From CAWEBF01 sp963807235 (GTDB lineage: Bacteria; Acidobacteriota; Vicinamibacteria; Vicinamibacterales; UBA2999), in the NCBI GenBank assembly GCA_963807235.1, contig CAWEBF010000035.1, positions 208,392 to 272,391 on the forward strand: 64,000 nt of DNA, in the 5' to 3' direction. Each line of letters begins with the position of its first letter. Position 1 is the first letter of the stretch. Both the position numbers and the translations under genes were made by a program. The notes beneath the pieces are model-generated. The model searched no databases. It saw only the letters and a program-made list of their open reading frames with translations, and had not been told where the DNA came from. Positions 42,594-52,166 of the stretch are shown in pieces.

Positions 42594-44372
42594 CAATCAA
42601 ACTCTGCCCGTCGCGCCCTCATCACCATCGGTACGCTGGCGCTGGTGGCGCTTGTGGTGATCGTGGCGACGGGCGGCTTCATCGTCGAAGTCGGCTCGAT
42701 TCGCCTGACCGCTCGCAGCGTCAGGAACCCGCTCATCATCGGCGCCATCGCGTGGGGCCTGCTGGCGCTGCTCGACCGGGCGGCCTTGGGGCGCACGACG
42801 AGCGAGGTCGCGCCGTTCCTGCACCGGTACGCCACCAGCATCGCCATCGTGATGGCGGCGGCCTGCGCCGGCACGGGCTTCGGGTTCAACACCTTCGCCG
42901 CGCACAGCACCGACCCCTCGGGCTACGTCAGCGCGTCGAAGCTTCTGCTGACCGGCGGCCTGGTGCGCGTCGAGCCGCTGGTGAAGACGTTCGGCTGGAA
43001 TGGCGGCGGATGGAACTTCTCGCCGTTGGGATATCGGCCCGGCGTAGCCGAGGGCGACATCGTGCCCACCTACCCGCTCGGCTTTCCGGCGATCATGGCG
43101 CTGACCCGCGCCGCCTTCGGCGAATTCGGCGCTTACGCCGCCACGCCGCTGATGGGCGCCGCATTGGTGCTTGGCTGCTTCCTCCTGGGACGCCAACTGC
43201 ATTCGCGGACGGCCGGACTTGTGGCTGCCGCGCTCGTGGCCAGCAGCCCCGTGGTGCTCTTTTTCGTCGTGCACCCGATGAGCGACGTGCCTGCGGCCGC
43301 GTGGGTCGTGTTTGCGCTGGCCGGGGCGCTGGGGCGCACGTGGTGGTCGGCCATCGCGGCCGGCATGTGCCTGGCCATGGCGGCCGCTACGCGGCCCAAC
43401 CTGGCGCCGCTGGCCGTTGCCGTGGCGGCGTGCGCGGCGGGCTGGCCCCTCCGTTCGTGGCGTCAGCCGCGCCTGACGCGCGTGGTGCTTGTGGGGGTGG
43501 GCCTCATCCCGGTGCTGGCACCGCTAATGATTCTGAACCTCCAGCTTTACGGGTCAGCGTCCTCCACTGGCTACGGCGGACTGGATCAGTACCTCGACCC
43601 ATCCAACGTCCCGCAAAACATCAGCGACTATTTCTGGCGGATCGTGACGGGGGAAACGGCGGCGCTGTGGCTGGTCGCGGCAGCGGTCCTCATCGTCGTC
43701 CTCCGGCGCCGTGCGGCTGTCGAGGAAAGCCCTGGCCTGTGGCCGAGCGCCTTCGTCGCGAGCGTCATCGGCGCCCTGATGCTCGCCGTGTACCTGCCTT
43801 ACGGCATCTTCCCGGACTGGGCGTACCTCCGGTTCCTGATGCCGGCGCTGGCCGTCGCATTCGTTTTCGTGGGTGCGCTCGTGACCGAGGCCGCCGCGCG
43901 CGTGCCGGCGCCACTGCGTGGACCGGTGCTCGTGCTGGCCATGGCCGTCGCGTGCACGGCCAACGTGCTCATCGCGAGGCGCGAACAGGTCTTCAACCTG
44001 CGGTTCTATGAATCCCGCTATCGCACGGTGGGCCACTACCTGAAGGAAACGCTGCCGCCGAACCCCGTCGTGATCACGTTCCAGGAAAGCGGCGCGATCA
44101 ACTACTACACGGGTGCTCCCATCGCGCGATGGGACTACCTGCCGCAGGATCTGGACGACTCGGTATCCGCGTTCAGGCAGCGCGGACTGCACCCGATCCT
44201 GGTCGTGGAAGATTGGGAGCGCCAGACCCTGCGCGCGCGGTTTCCCAAGTCCCGGCTCGCGGCGCTCGATTGGACCCCCCGCGCCGACATCGGCGAGACC
44301 ACCCGCGTCTGGATCATGGACCCGGCCGATCGCGGCGCCGAACAGCCGCCCGTCACCGACCGCTTCAAGTAG
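42585..44372 (+). CDS. GT-C-type membrane glycosyltransferase (ArnT/PMT-like)
   Basis: About 595 residues from ATG 42585; an in-frame TTG at 42534 is less likely because it lies inside the terminator-like repeat. About 11-12 membrane segments. GT-C features: a first lumenal loop with STDPSGYVSASKLL (Asp-containing, catalytic-type position), then PTYPLGFPAIMALTRAAFG, a HSRTAGLVAAALVASSPVVLFF segment, RPNLAPLAVAVAACAAGWPL and YLRFLMPALAVAF. A soluble C-terminal domain (YRTVGHYLKETLPPNPVVITF ... YYTGAPIARWDY) follows. It probably uses a polyprenyl-phosphate sugar to glycosylate lipids or proteins; acceptor unknown. Confidence 0.78.
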   Translation: MRGQSNSARRALITIGTLALVALVVIVATGGFIVEVGSIRLTARSVRNPLIIGAIAWGLLALLDRAALGRTTSEVAPFLHRYATSIAIVMAAACAGTGFGFNTFAAHSTDPSGYVSASKLLLTGGLVRVEPLVKTFGWNGGGWNFSPLGYRPGVAEGDIVPTYPLGFPAIMALTRAAFGEFGAYAATPLMGAALVLGCFLLGRQLHSRTAGLVAAALVASSPVVLFFVVHPMSDVPAAAWVVFALAGALGRTWWSAIAAGMCLAMAAATRPNLAPLAVAVAACAAGWPLRSWRQPRLTRVVLVGVGLIPVLAPLMILNLQLYGSASSTGYGGLDQYLDPSNVPQNISDYFWRIVTGETAALWLVAAAVLIVVLRRRAAVEESPGLWPSAFVASVIGALMLAVYLPYGIFPDWAYLRFLMPALAVAFVFVGALVTEAAARVPAPLRGPVLVLAMAVACTANVLIARREQVFNLRFYESRYRTVGHYLKETLPPNPVVITFQESGAINYYTGAPIARWDYLPQDLDDSVSAFRQRGLHPILVVEDWERQTLRARFPKSRLAALDWTPRADIGETTRVWIMDPADRGAEQPPVTDRFK

Positions 44373-44390
44373 CGGCAGAAGGAGCCTGAG

Positions 44391-44906
44391 ATGAGCAGTC
44401 TGAGTGCCCTTGTGATCGTCGTGGGGTTCCTGCTGCTGGTGGCCGTGGGGCTGGTCATGCTGACCCGGCGCGCCGATCGCCGGGCTACGGAGCGCGCGGC
44501 ACAGGCCAGTCGCGAGTTCGAAGCGGCGCTGCTGGCGCCCGATTACGCCGCGCTCGAACGGAGGTTCGGCGCACCTGCTCCGCCGCCGCTCCGCGCGCTG
44601 TATTCGGATCGCGAGCTCCTCGGCCGAAGCGACGTCCTCATCGGCGTGCCGAATCCCGCCGAGCGCAGCGCCGAGTGCTACGTCGCGTTCTTCGAGCCAC
44701 TCACCGGCCAGGCGAGCGGCTGGCCGGCAACCGAACGTCTGGTCGCGATCGCGAACAACGGCGCCGGGGATGTCTATCTGGTGGATCCGACCGTCCAGGA
44801 TCCGCCCGTGAGCTACCTGCAGCACGAAGCCGGCACCCTCGTGCCGCTCGGTGTCACGCTGTCTCAGTGGCTCGCCGCGCCGCGGCGGGATCAACCCGAC
44901 GAGTGA
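44391..44906 (+). CDS. Membrane-anchored SMI1/KNR4 (SUKH)-like protein
   Basis: 171 residues. ATG 44391 with AAGGAG eight bases upstream. A single N-terminal membrane segment at 5-24 (SALVIVVGFLLLVAVGLVML). The soluble part (45-165) has a SUKH-like pattern: Pro-rich PPPLRALYSDRELLG near the start, ERLVAIANNGAGDVYLVDP in the core strand pair and YLQHEAGTLVPLGVTLSQWL at the end. SUKH proteins often serve as immunity or partner-binding proteins, but no toxin gene is adjacent. It is 18 nt after the glycosyltransferase, so the two are probably co-transcribed. Confidence 0.6.
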   Translation: MSSLSALVIVVGFLLLVAVGLVMLTRRADRRATERAAQASREFEAALLAPDYAALERRFGAPAPPPLRALYSDRELLGRSDVLIGVPNPAERSAECYVAFFEPLTGQASGWPATERLVAIANNGAGDVYLVDPTVQDPPVSYLQHEAGTLVPLGVTLSQWLAAPRRDQPDE

Positions 44907-44918
44907 TGCTGGACCCGC

Positions 44919-46034
44919 TCAGCCCAGCCGCTTCGTGGACCGGAGCGTGGCGAGCGTGAGCACCACCGTGCCCCACACGAAGAGCGCCACGGCCTGGGGC
45001 CACAGCGTCTCCAGCCCCACGCCTTTCAGGAAGATGCCGCGCAGGATGATGAGGAAGTAGCGCAGCGGCACCAGATACGTGACCGGCTGCACGATGTCCG
45101 GCATGTTCTCGATCGGGAACACGAACCCCGACAGGAACACCATCGGGATCATGAAGAAGAACGACGCCGTCATCATGGCCTGCTGTTGCGTGCGCGAGAT
45201 CGTGGACACGAAGAGGCCCAGGCCCAGCGTGCACAAGAGGTACACCCCGCACATCGCGAACAGCAGCACCAGGCTGCCGCGCATGGGCACTTCGAACCAG
45301 AGAATCGATACGATCAGCACCAGCGCGACATCCAGCATGCCGATGAAGGCATAGGGCAGCAGCTTTCCCGCAATCAGCTCCCATCGAGCGATGGGCGTGA
45401 CGCTCAACTGCTCGAGCGTGCCCACCTCCCGCTCCCGGACGATCGCCATCGACGACAGGTTGGTGGTGACCATCAGCAGCAGCAGCGCGACGATGCCCGG
45501 GATCATGAAGAACCGGCTCTCGAGCTGCGGGTTGAACCACACGCGCACCTCGGCCGACACGATCGGGCCCGGGGCGGCGCGGCCCGCCGGCGCCGCCAGC
45601 TCCGCGGCGTAGGCCGATACGAGCGCGCCGGCATAGCCCAGCGCGACGTTCGTGGAGTTGGCATCGGTCCCATCGGCAACGACCTGCACCGTCGTGGGAG
45701 ACCCGATCCGCAGGCGCTCGCCATAGTCGGATGGAATCGTCAGGGCCATCCATGCCCTGCGGGTGTCCAGCGCCGTCTCCACCTCTCGCTCCGACGTGGC
45801 CGCGCCCACGACCGTGAAATTGGCCGATGCGTCGAATCGTTCGATGATCGCGCGGCTCTCGGCGGACTGGTCCTGGTCCACGACCAGCACCGGCACGTCG
45901 TGCACGTCGGTGGTTGCGGCGTAGGCGAGCAGGGTCAGCTGGACGATCGGCGCGATGACGACGATGCCGAAGAGCCGTGGATCGCGCCGCAGCTCGATCA
46001 GCTCTTTCCGGAACAGGTGCATCAGCCGCCGCAT
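44919..46034 (-). CDS. ABC-2 type drug-efflux permease 2
   Basis: 371 residues, complete. Inner-membrane half-permease of the YhhJ/YbhR type: one N-terminal membrane segment (LFGIVVIAPIVQLTLLAYA), a large extracytoplasmic domain (VHDVPVLVVDQDQSAESRAII to VWFNPQLESRFFMIPGIVALL) and five C-terminal segments including SSMAIVREREVGTLEQLSVTPI, the coupling motif for the ATPase. Last gene of the TetR-HlyD-ABC-TolC-ABC-permease operon; it starts 3 nt after the stop of the sister permease. Convergent with the SUKH-like gene. Confidence 0.9.
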   Translation of the reverse strand: MRRLMHLFRKELIELRRDPRLFGIVVIAPIVQLTLLAYAATTDVHDVPVLVVDQDQSAESRAIIERFDASANFTVVGAATSEREVETALDTRRAWMALTIPSDYGERLRIGSPTTVQVVADGTDANSTNVALGYAGALVSAYAAELAAPAGRAAPGPIVSAEVRVWFNPQLESRFFMIPGIVALLLLMVTTNLSSMAIVREREVGTLEQLSVTPIARWELIAGKLLPYAFIGMLDVALVLIVSILWFEVPMRGSLVLLFAMCGVYLLCTLGLGLFVSTISRTQQQAMMTASFFFMIPMVFLSGFVFPIENMPDIVQPVTYLVPLRYFLIILRGIFLKGVGLETLWPQAVALFVWGTVVLTLATLRSTKRLG

Positions 46035-46037
46035 GAT

Positions 46038-47180
46038 TCAGGCCCACTGCCGCTTCAGGCGGGCGGATGCCAGCCCCAGGAGCACGACGGCGATGACCGC
46101 CAGCGCGGCCAGCTCCCGCCACAACATGTCGGCGCCGATCCCCTTGAGCAGCACGCCGCGCAGAACGGTGAGGAAGTAGCGGGCCGGCACTAACTGTGTC
46201 ACGCCCTGGAGAAACGCCGGCATGCTGGAAATCGGGAAGATGAAGCCCGACAGCATCAAAGTGGGCAGGAACGAGGAGAACAACGCCAGCTGAAATGCCA
46301 CCTGCTGCGATTCAGCGACCGTCGAGATCAGCAGGCCCATGGCCAGTGCCCCGACGAGAAACACCGACACCGACACCACGAGCAACACCCACGATCCGCG
46401 CATCGGCAGGTCGAAGAGCGCCATGGAGACCGCCACGACACCCATCGCCGACGCGAGCGAGATGACGAAGTACGGCAGGGTCTTCCCCAGCACGTAGCCC
46501 ACCGGGCCGATGGGCGACATCCGGATCTGCTCCATGGTTCCGGATTCCTTTTCCCGCACGACGGAGAGCGCCGTGGAGACCACCGCCGTCAGCATGGCGA
46601 TGTAGGCAATGAGCCCGGGCACGAGGAACAGCGCGCTCCGAAGCTCCGGGTTGTACCAGACGCGCGGCTCCAGCGTGACGAGCGGCGCCAACCCCGTTCC
46701 GAGCGGGTCATTCCACGCGCGGGCCAGCACCTGGTAGCGCGCGGATTCGGCGCTCACAATGCCTATCACGTAGCCCATCACGGTGGACGCGGTGTTGGCG
46801 TTGTCTCCGTTGATGAGCACCTGCACGGCGGCGCGCTCGCCGATCGATGCCCTGGCGCCGAACCGGGCCGGAATCACCAGCACCGCGCGTGCGTCGCCAC
46901 GGTCCAACAGGCGCACGACCTCCCGGTTGTCCTGCGCGGCCGCCACGAGGTCGAAATAGCCCGAGCGCACGAACGCCGACACGAGCTGCCGGCTCTGGAC
47001 CGACTGGTCGTTGTCCTGGACCGCCAGCGCGATGTTGCGGATGTCGAAGTTCAGGGCGTAGCCGTAGACGAAGAGGAAGAACGCGGGCACGAACAGCAGG
47101 ATGAGCAGCGTGCGCTTGTCGCGGCTGATCTGCCGCAACTCCTTGCGAGTCACGGCCAGCACACGGCCGATGAATTTCAT
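46038..47180 (-). CDS. ABC-2 type drug-efflux permease 1
   Basis: 380 residues, complete, ATG 47180 overlapping the stop of the ATPase gene by 4 nt. Same architecture as the next gene: first membrane segment LLILLFVPAFFLFVYGYAL, extracytoplasmic domain with LAVQDNDQSVQSRQLVSAFV and VWYNPELRSALFLVPGLIAYIAML, coupling motif LSVVREKESGTMEQIRMSPI, and four more membrane segments. The two permeases probably form a heterodimer as in YbhS/YbhR. Confidence 0.9.
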   Translation of the reverse strand: MKFIGRVLAVTRKELRQISRDKRTLLILLFVPAFFLFVYGYALNFDIRNIALAVQDNDQSVQSRQLVSAFVRSGYFDLVAAAQDNREVVRLLDRGDARAVLVIPARFGARASIGERAAVQVLINGDNANTASTVMGYVIGIVSAESARYQVLARAWNDPLGTGLAPLVTLEPRVWYNPELRSALFLVPGLIAYIAMLTAVVSTALSVVREKESGTMEQIRMSPIGPVGYVLGKTLPYFVISLASAMGVVAVSMALFDLPMRGSWVLLVVSVSVFLVGALAMGLLISTVAESQQVAFQLALFSSFLPTLMLSGFIFPISSMPAFLQGVTQLVPARYFLTVLRGVLLKGIGADMLWRELAALAVIAVVLLGLASARLKRQWA

Positions 47181-48143
47181 GCGACCACCTGTTCGGCCCT
47201 CTCGGCCACGTCCAGGAACACGTCTTCGAGGGACGGCATCACGCGCACACAGGAGTCCACCTCGATGCCGGCGGCTCGCAGCCGGCCGGCCAGACCCGCC
47301 GCATCCGCATCGCCGGACCGCATGACCGCGTGCACGGCGGTGCCGAAGATGCTGGTCTTCTCGACTTCGGGCATGCGGTCGAGCGCCTGCATCGCGTCCA
47401 CGGGGCGCGGCGCCCGAACCTCGAAGATCGGCCTCGACGCGAAGATCGACTTCAGCTCGGCCACGGTGCCGATCGCCGCCAGCTTCCCTGCCTGGATGAT
47501 GGCCACGCGGTGGCAATGCTCCGCCTCGTCCAGGTAGTGAGTGGTGACCAGCACGGCCACGCCCGCCCGCGACAGCTCGTCGATGAGCCGCCAGAAGCGG
47601 CGGCGCGAAAGCGGGTCCACGCCGCCCGTGGGCTCGTCCAGAAAGACGATCGACGGCTCGTGGAGGATGGCGCATCCAAGCGCCAGCCGCTGGCGCCAGC
47701 CTCCGGACAGGTCACCGGTCAGTGTGTTCTCCCGACCCCGCAGCCCGGCCATCTCCAGCACCATGTCGCGGCGCCTGGCCAGGCGATCGCCCTCGAGCCC
47801 GTACACGCCGCCGAAGAACGCGATGTTCTGGTCCACCGTCAGCGCTCTCGTACAGCGAGAAGCGCTGAGACATGTAGCCGATGCGCCGCTTCACGCCCTC
47901 GGGATCGCGGCCGACGTCGATGCCGCCGACGGTCGCCGTGCCCGACGTGGGCCGCAGCAGCCCGCACAGCATGCGGATGGTGGTGGACTTGCCCGCGCCG
48001 TTGCTCCCGAGGAAGCCGAAGATCTCGCCGGCCTTGACGTCAAAGGACACGTCGTTGACGGCGACGAAGTCGCCGAACCGGCGCGTCAGGCGCCTGACCT
48101 CGATGGCCCCTGAGCCTCGTTGATTTCGCGGCTCAGGCGTCAT
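47177..48143 (-). CDS. ABC-2 efflux ATP-binding protein 1 (one frameshift)
   Basis: About 321 residues from ATG 48143 (MTPEPRNQRGSGAIEVRRLT). Walker A GSNGAGKST, Q loop GYMSQRFSLYE, signature LSGGWRQRLALGCAI, Walker B IVFLDEPTGGVD and switch His in TTHYLDEAEHC. The C-terminal part (VRVMPSLEDVFLDVAE) is usual for DrrA/YbhF-type ATPases. The frame changes near 47848 between LYE and ALTVDQNIAFFGGVYG; one indel fixes it. It overlaps the tolC-like gene by 4 nt. Confidence 0.92.
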
Positions 48144-49480
48144 CGCCCCAGGGCTCGATCGAGCCGCGCCTCGGCCAGCCGGACGCCAGCCAGCGCGCGC
48201 GTCCGCTCCAGTTGCGCCTGCACGAGCGCGAGTTCGGCGTCGAGCACCTCGCTTTGCGCAATGACACCAGCCCGGAAGCGTTCGCCCACGACACGGCTCG
48301 CCTCGGTGGCCGCGCGGATGGCCTCATCGGCTGCCGCCACCGCCGCCCGCCCAGATGCGATCTCCAGCGAGCGTTGCGTGACCTCCGTCGACAACACGGC
48401 GTCGAACTCCAACAGCCGCTGGCGCGCGGCCTCGGCTTGAAAGGAGGCCTGCGCCACATCCGCTGCCACGCGGCCGCCGTCCCAGAGCGACCATGTGAGC
48501 GCCACGCCGACGTCCCACGAGTCGTCCCAATGGTCCGCGCGCGGGAAGATGCGCGGGTTGGGGCGCGAGTAGTCCACTCCGCCCGCCACGGCCACCTGCG
48601 GCCGGCGGCCCGCCTCGGCGGCGGCACGAGTGGCGCCGGCCAGGTCAATGCGCCGTTCGATCACCGTTCGCTCGGCCCGCTGCTGCCGCGCTTCCGCGGC
48701 CAGCGCGTCTCGTGCAGCCACCGGGGCAACGGCGTCTTCGAGCGTGGCCTGCGGTTCCACCTGTTGGCCGGGGGCCGCGCCAACCAGCCGTGCCAGGTCC
48801 GCCGACGAACTATCCCGGAGGTTGCGCGCTTCCACGAGCAACATGCGCTGGCGCGCGGCCTGGGCCTCGGCGGTCGCGACCTCGTTGGGAGGCACGAGGC
48901 CGGCCGTCAGGCGCGCGCGCGCATCGGCCACGTTGGCCTCGCCTCGGCTCACCGCCTGTTCGAGAACGGTCACCGCGGCGCGCCCGGTCACCACCGCCCA
49001 GAAGGCACGGGACACCTCCAGCCGCAGGTCGGCCCGCGTGACCGCCGTCTCGGCGGTGGCCGCCGCGGCTTCCGCGCGCGCGGCGCGCACCAGTGCGTCG
49101 CTGCGGCCGCCCGAATAGATGGGCCACTGCACGTCCAGGCGGGTGCGGTAGTTGTCGGGCACGTCGGGGTACACGACGAGCCGGGTCAGGCCACCACTCT
49201 CGCCGGCCCCCGGCACCGCGAACTCCTCGACGTGATTGGTCCGCGTGTAGCCGGCGCTCGCGCTCACGAGCGGCCGCTCGGCCGCGATGCGCGCGTCCAC
49301 ACCGGCCAGCGTCGCGGCCTCGCGCGCCCTGGCCTCAGCCAGGCGGTGGCTGGTTTCGAGGGCGCGAGCCCGTGCGTCGGCGAGCGACAGCCTCAACACC
49401 GGTTGATCCTGGGCCTGCGCGACGCCGGGCGCACCGGCAAGGCACGCGGCGAGAATCGCGCAGCCCGATGCCCTACGCAT
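48140..49480 (-). CDS. TolC-family outer-membrane efflux protein
   Basis: 446 residues from ATG 49480 (MRRASGCAILAACLAGAPGV), signal peptide to about residue 24. Two outer-membrane efflux repeats with long amphipathic helices: LRLSLADARARALETSHRLAEAR, GGRSDALVRAARAEAAAATAET, LRLEVSRAFWAVVTGRAAV and a matching second half (WSLWDGGRVAADVAQASFQAEA, LDAELALVQAQLERTRALAG). It forms the outer-membrane channel for the HlyD-ABC pump encoded around it. Start overlaps the end of ATPase 2 by 8 nt. Confidence 0.9.
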   Translation of the reverse strand: MRRASGCAILAACLAGAPGVAQAQDQPVLRLSLADARARALETSHRLAEARAREAATLAGVDARIAAERPLVSASAGYTRTNHVEEFAVPGAGESGGLTRLVVYPDVPDNYRTRLDVQWPIYSGGRSDALVRAARAEAAAATAETAVTRADLRLEVSRAFWAVVTGRAAVTVLEQAVSRGEANVADARARLTAGLVPPNEVATAEAQAARQRMLLVEARNLRDSSSADLARLVGAAPGQQVEPQATLEDAVAPVAARDALAAEARQQRAERTVIERRIDLAGATRAAAEAGRRPQVAVAGGVDYSRPNPRIFPRADHWDDSWDVGVALTWSLWDGGRVAADVAQASFQAEAARQRLLEFDAVLSTEVTQRSLEIASGRAAVAAADEAIRAATEASRVVGERFRAGVIAQSEVLDAELALVQAQLERTRALAGVRLAEARLDRALGR

Positions 49481-50408
49481 GTGCCTGCTCCTTCTGCTCG
49501 AGGGTCGCGATGAATACGTCTTCGAGCGACGGCTCCACCACGCGCACGTGGGCGTCGGCCAGTAGATCCCGACGCAGGCTCGCCGCGAATCAATCGACGG
49601 TCGCCGTGTCGGCGGCGGCCAGCCGGACGTGCAGCCGGTCGCCAAACGCGTGTGCGTTGCCCACACCAGGAAGCGCGCGTACCGCGTCCAGCTGCAGCGC
49701 GGCTCCCGGCGCCACCACCTCCACCAGCCCGCCGGGCATCTGCTTGCGCAGGCGTCCTGGCTCGTCCACGGCCAGCACCTGTCCTTCGTGCATCAACGCC
49801 ACACGGCTGCAGCGTTCGGCTTCGTCCAGGTACGGCGTGGACATCACGATCGTCACGCCGCGCGCCAGGAACTCCGACAGCAGCTTCCAGAACTCGCGGC
49901 GGGAGACGGGGTCCACGCCCGTCGTCGGTTCGTCGAGCACCACGAGGTCGGGCTCGTGAACGAGCGTGCAGGCGAGCGCGAGCTTCTGCTTCATGCCTCC
50001 GGACAGCCGCTCGGCCAGCCGCGTCCGGAACGGGGCGAGCCGCGTCATCTCGAGCAGCTGCTCCCGGCGGGACCGGTAGTCGCGCACGCCGCGGATCTCT
50101 GCGAAGAATTCGATGTTCTCGTCGATGGTCAGATCGCCGTACAGCGTGAAGCGCTGCGACAGGTAACCCACGCGCGCGGTCACAACCCCATGCTCTCGGG
50201 CCGGATCCGCCCCGAGCACGCGCACGGACCCCGCGTCGGGGTGCAACAGGCCGCACAGCACGCGGATCGCCGTCGTCTTGCCGGCGCCGTCGGGGCCAAT
50301 CAGGCCGAACATCTCGCCCTTCGCGACGTCGAAGGTCAGGCCGGCCAGCGCGGTCGTGGCCCCGAAGCGCTTCTCGACCGCGTCAAACCGCACGGCGTCG
50401 GCGCTCAT
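49473..50408 (-). CDS. ABC-2 efflux ATP-binding protein 2 (in-frame TGA)
   Basis: About 311 codons from ATG 50408 (MSADAVRFDAVEKRFGATTA). Walker A GPDGAGKTT, Q loop GYLSQRFTLYG, signature LSGGMKQKLALACTL, Walker B LVVLDEPTTGVD; the switch position reads STPYLDEAERC, with Pro where His is usual. A TGA at 49590-49592 interrupts the frame, yet the same frame continues FAASLRRDLLADAHVRVVEP and LEDVFIATLEQ, the conserved C-terminus, to TAG 49473. A single C-to-T change (CGA to TGA) or paired indels would explain it. Acts with ATPase 1 as in fused YbhF-type pumps. Confidence 0.88.
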
Positions 50409-51433
50409 GGCAGCACCATGGTCACGTCCACCGGCATGCCCTGTTTCAGTATTCCGGCGGAGTTCTCCACGCTGACCTTGATGCGGTAGACGAGCCGTGA
50501 ACGTTCGTCGGCGGTCTGCACGTTGCGCGGCGTGAACTCCGCGCGGGACGAGACGAACGTCACGGTTCCCTGCAGCGTCTGGCTCGCGTCGGTGTGGACC
50601 GTGGCGGCTTGTCCCAGCTTGATGCGCGGCACCGCCGGCTCCGGCACGAAGGCGTTGGCCCATGCACGGTCGAGGTCGGTGATGACGACGAGTGGCGTGC
50701 GGGGCGCCACGATTTCCCCGGCGTCAACCAGGTCCTGCGTGACGATGCCAGCGGTTGGCGCCTTCACGACCGCGTCGGCCACGCTTTTCTCGAGGACAGC
50801 CAGCTGCGCCGTGACCGCCGCCACGCGCGTCCGCGCCGCCGCCACTTCTTCGGGGCGCGCGAACGTCTCCACTCGGGCCACGGCTTCCCGCGCGACACGC
50901 ACACGTTCGCGAGCGCCTCGCTGCCGCTCGCGCAATCCGTCCAACCGGGCACGCGCATCGTCCCGCTGCTTCTGGGACCCGGCGTTGGCCGCGAGCAGCG
51001 ACTCGAAGCGGGCCAGGTCAAGTTCGGCCGACTTGATGTCGGCGTCAAGTGCCGTGACGTCCGCCTCCGCGGCGTCCACCTGCGCCTGCGCGTAGCGCAC
51101 GTCCACGACACGGGGAGCGGCCTGGACGAGCCGGAGCTGGGCCTGGGCCACGTCGCGCTCCGCACGGATGCGGTCCATCTGCAGCTCGGCGTCCTTGGTG
51201 TCGAGCCGCGCGATCACCGCGCCTGCGTCAACACGGTCGCCTTCCTTGACGGCCACCTCCACCAGCCGGCCGCCCACCTCCGCGCCGACGGTCACCTCGG
51301 TCGCCTCCACGTACCCCGACGCCCGCAGCTCGTTGGTGGGCGCCTCTTCGGCGCAGCCGGCGGTCAAGCCGCAGAGCGTCGTCATCAGGGCGGCAACCGT
51401 CAACGCGCGTGCAGTGGACATGATGGATGTCAC
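50405..51433 (-). CDS. HlyD-family periplasmic adaptor (lipoprotein)
   Basis: About 342 residues. I choose GTG 51433 because GAAGGAG lies six bases upstream; ATG 51421 and GTG 51448 are alternatives. Lipobox LTAGC follows the signal peptide. The adaptor has a barrel-sandwich hybrid (ASGYVEATEVTVGAEVGGRL and VKAPTAGIVTQDLVDAGEIV) split by a long coiled-coil hairpin (about 75-200, rich in Ala/Arg/Glu), then a beta-barrel domain (AWANAFVPEPAVPRIKLGQ). It links the ABC permeases with the TolC-like channel. It overlaps ATPase 2 by 4 nt. Confidence 0.9.
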   Translation of the reverse strand: MTSIMSTARALTVAALMTTLCGLTAGCAEEAPTNELRASGYVEATEVTVGAEVGGRLVEVAVKEGDRVDAGAVIARLDTKDAELQMDRIRAERDVAQAQLRLVQAAPRVVDVRYAQAQVDAAEADVTALDADIKSAELDLARFESLLAANAGSQKQRDDARARLDGLRERQRGARERVRVAREAVARVETFARPEEVAAARTRVAAVTAQLAVLEKSVADAVVKAPTAGIVTQDLVDAGEIVAPRTPLVVITDLDRAWANAFVPEPAVPRIKLGQAATVHTDASQTLQGTVTFVSSRAEFTPRNVQTADERSRLVYRIKVSVENSAGILKQGMPVDVTMVLP

Positions 51434-51444
51434 GGTCGGCTCCT

Positions 51445-52071
51445 TCACTTCGAAACCAGCTTTCGAGCGGCGCGGCGCATGTGGACCACGAATTCATCCA
51501 GCCGTCTGGGTGCGGCGAGCCCCGTATGCTCCTGATGCGAGAGCAGGGCCCGTTCACGCGCGAAGTAGATCAGGATGGGCGGCATGATCGTCAGGTGGGT
51601 CATCAGCGGATCGACGTCCGCGAACACGCCCTCGCGCTGCCCCTGCTCCACGATGTCCCGCACGGCGCCGAAGACGACGTTCATCATCGCGAACGTCTCG
51701 GGATCGAGCCGGGGCGCTCCCGACGCCAGCTCCCGCAGCATGATGGGAGGGAACCACGGACGCGCCGCGGCCTGTTCGATGATGGTCGTGATCCAGGCGT
51801 CCAGCTTGTCAACGGCGGGGCCGGGCCCGTCGGCGAGTGCGCGCGCGCGCACGCCTACGGCGCGGAACATGTCGCGCAGGACCTCGGTGTACAGCGCCTT
51901 CTTGCTGCCGAAGTGGTAGTAGAGCATCGCCTTGTTCACGCGGGCGCGCGCCGCGATGCGGTCCACTCCGGCCGCGTCGAACCCGCGTTCGGCGAACTCC
52001 TGGGCCGCAGCCGAGAAAATGGCTCCAGCGGTCCCGTTCTCCGTTGCGGCGGCCTTGATGGCACCCGGCAT
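51445..52071 (-). CDS. TetR-family repressor of the efflux operon
   Basis: 208 residues from ATG 52071. HTH at residues about 25-60 (AAGVDRIAARARVNKAMLYYHFGSK without gaps to KKALYTEVL), then a helical ligand domain with DAWITTIIEQAAARPWFPPIM and ILIYFARERALL. It is the first gene of the efflux operon; a 22-bp operator (52074-52095) touches its start codon, so autorepression and control of the whole pump are expected. Ligand unknown. Confidence 0.92.
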   Translation of the reverse strand: MPGAIKAAATENGTAGAIFSAAAQEFAERGFDAAGVDRIAARARVNKAMLYYHFGSKKALYTEVLRDMFRAVGVRARALADGPGPAVDKLDAWITTIIEQAAARPWFPPIMLRELASGAPRLDPETFAMMNVVFGAVRDIVEQGQREGVFADVDPLMTHLTIMPPILIYFARERALLSHQEHTGLAAPRRLDEFVVHMRRAARKLVSK

Positions 52072-52073
52072 GA

Positions 52074-52095
52074 GTTAACTAACCAGTTAGTTAAC
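52074..52095. promoter_or_regulatory. TetR operator
   Basis: GTTAACTAAC-CA-GTTAGTTAAC, a perfect 10-bp inverted repeat with 2-nt centre, directly upstream of the tetR start codon and 72 nt from the divergent SDR gene. Confidence 0.8.
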
Positions 52096-52122
52096 ACAAT
52101 TTTCAGTCGCGAGCAACCTTTC

Positions 52123-52150
52123 GGAAGCCGGCAGCCGGGAGCCGGAAGCC
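52123..52150. repeat. 7-bp-period array, GGAAGCC/GGCAGCC type
   Basis: Units read GAAGCCG GCAGCCG GGAGCCG GAAGCC, in the divergent gap between tetR and the SDR gene. Confidence 0.6.
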
Positions 52151-52166
52151 TCTCCGCGATAAGGTT

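Noticed and set aside
49590..49592. Selenocysteine at the in-frame TGA of ATPase 2
   Set aside because: No selenocysteine is expected at this position of ABC ATPases and no SECIS-like hairpin follows.
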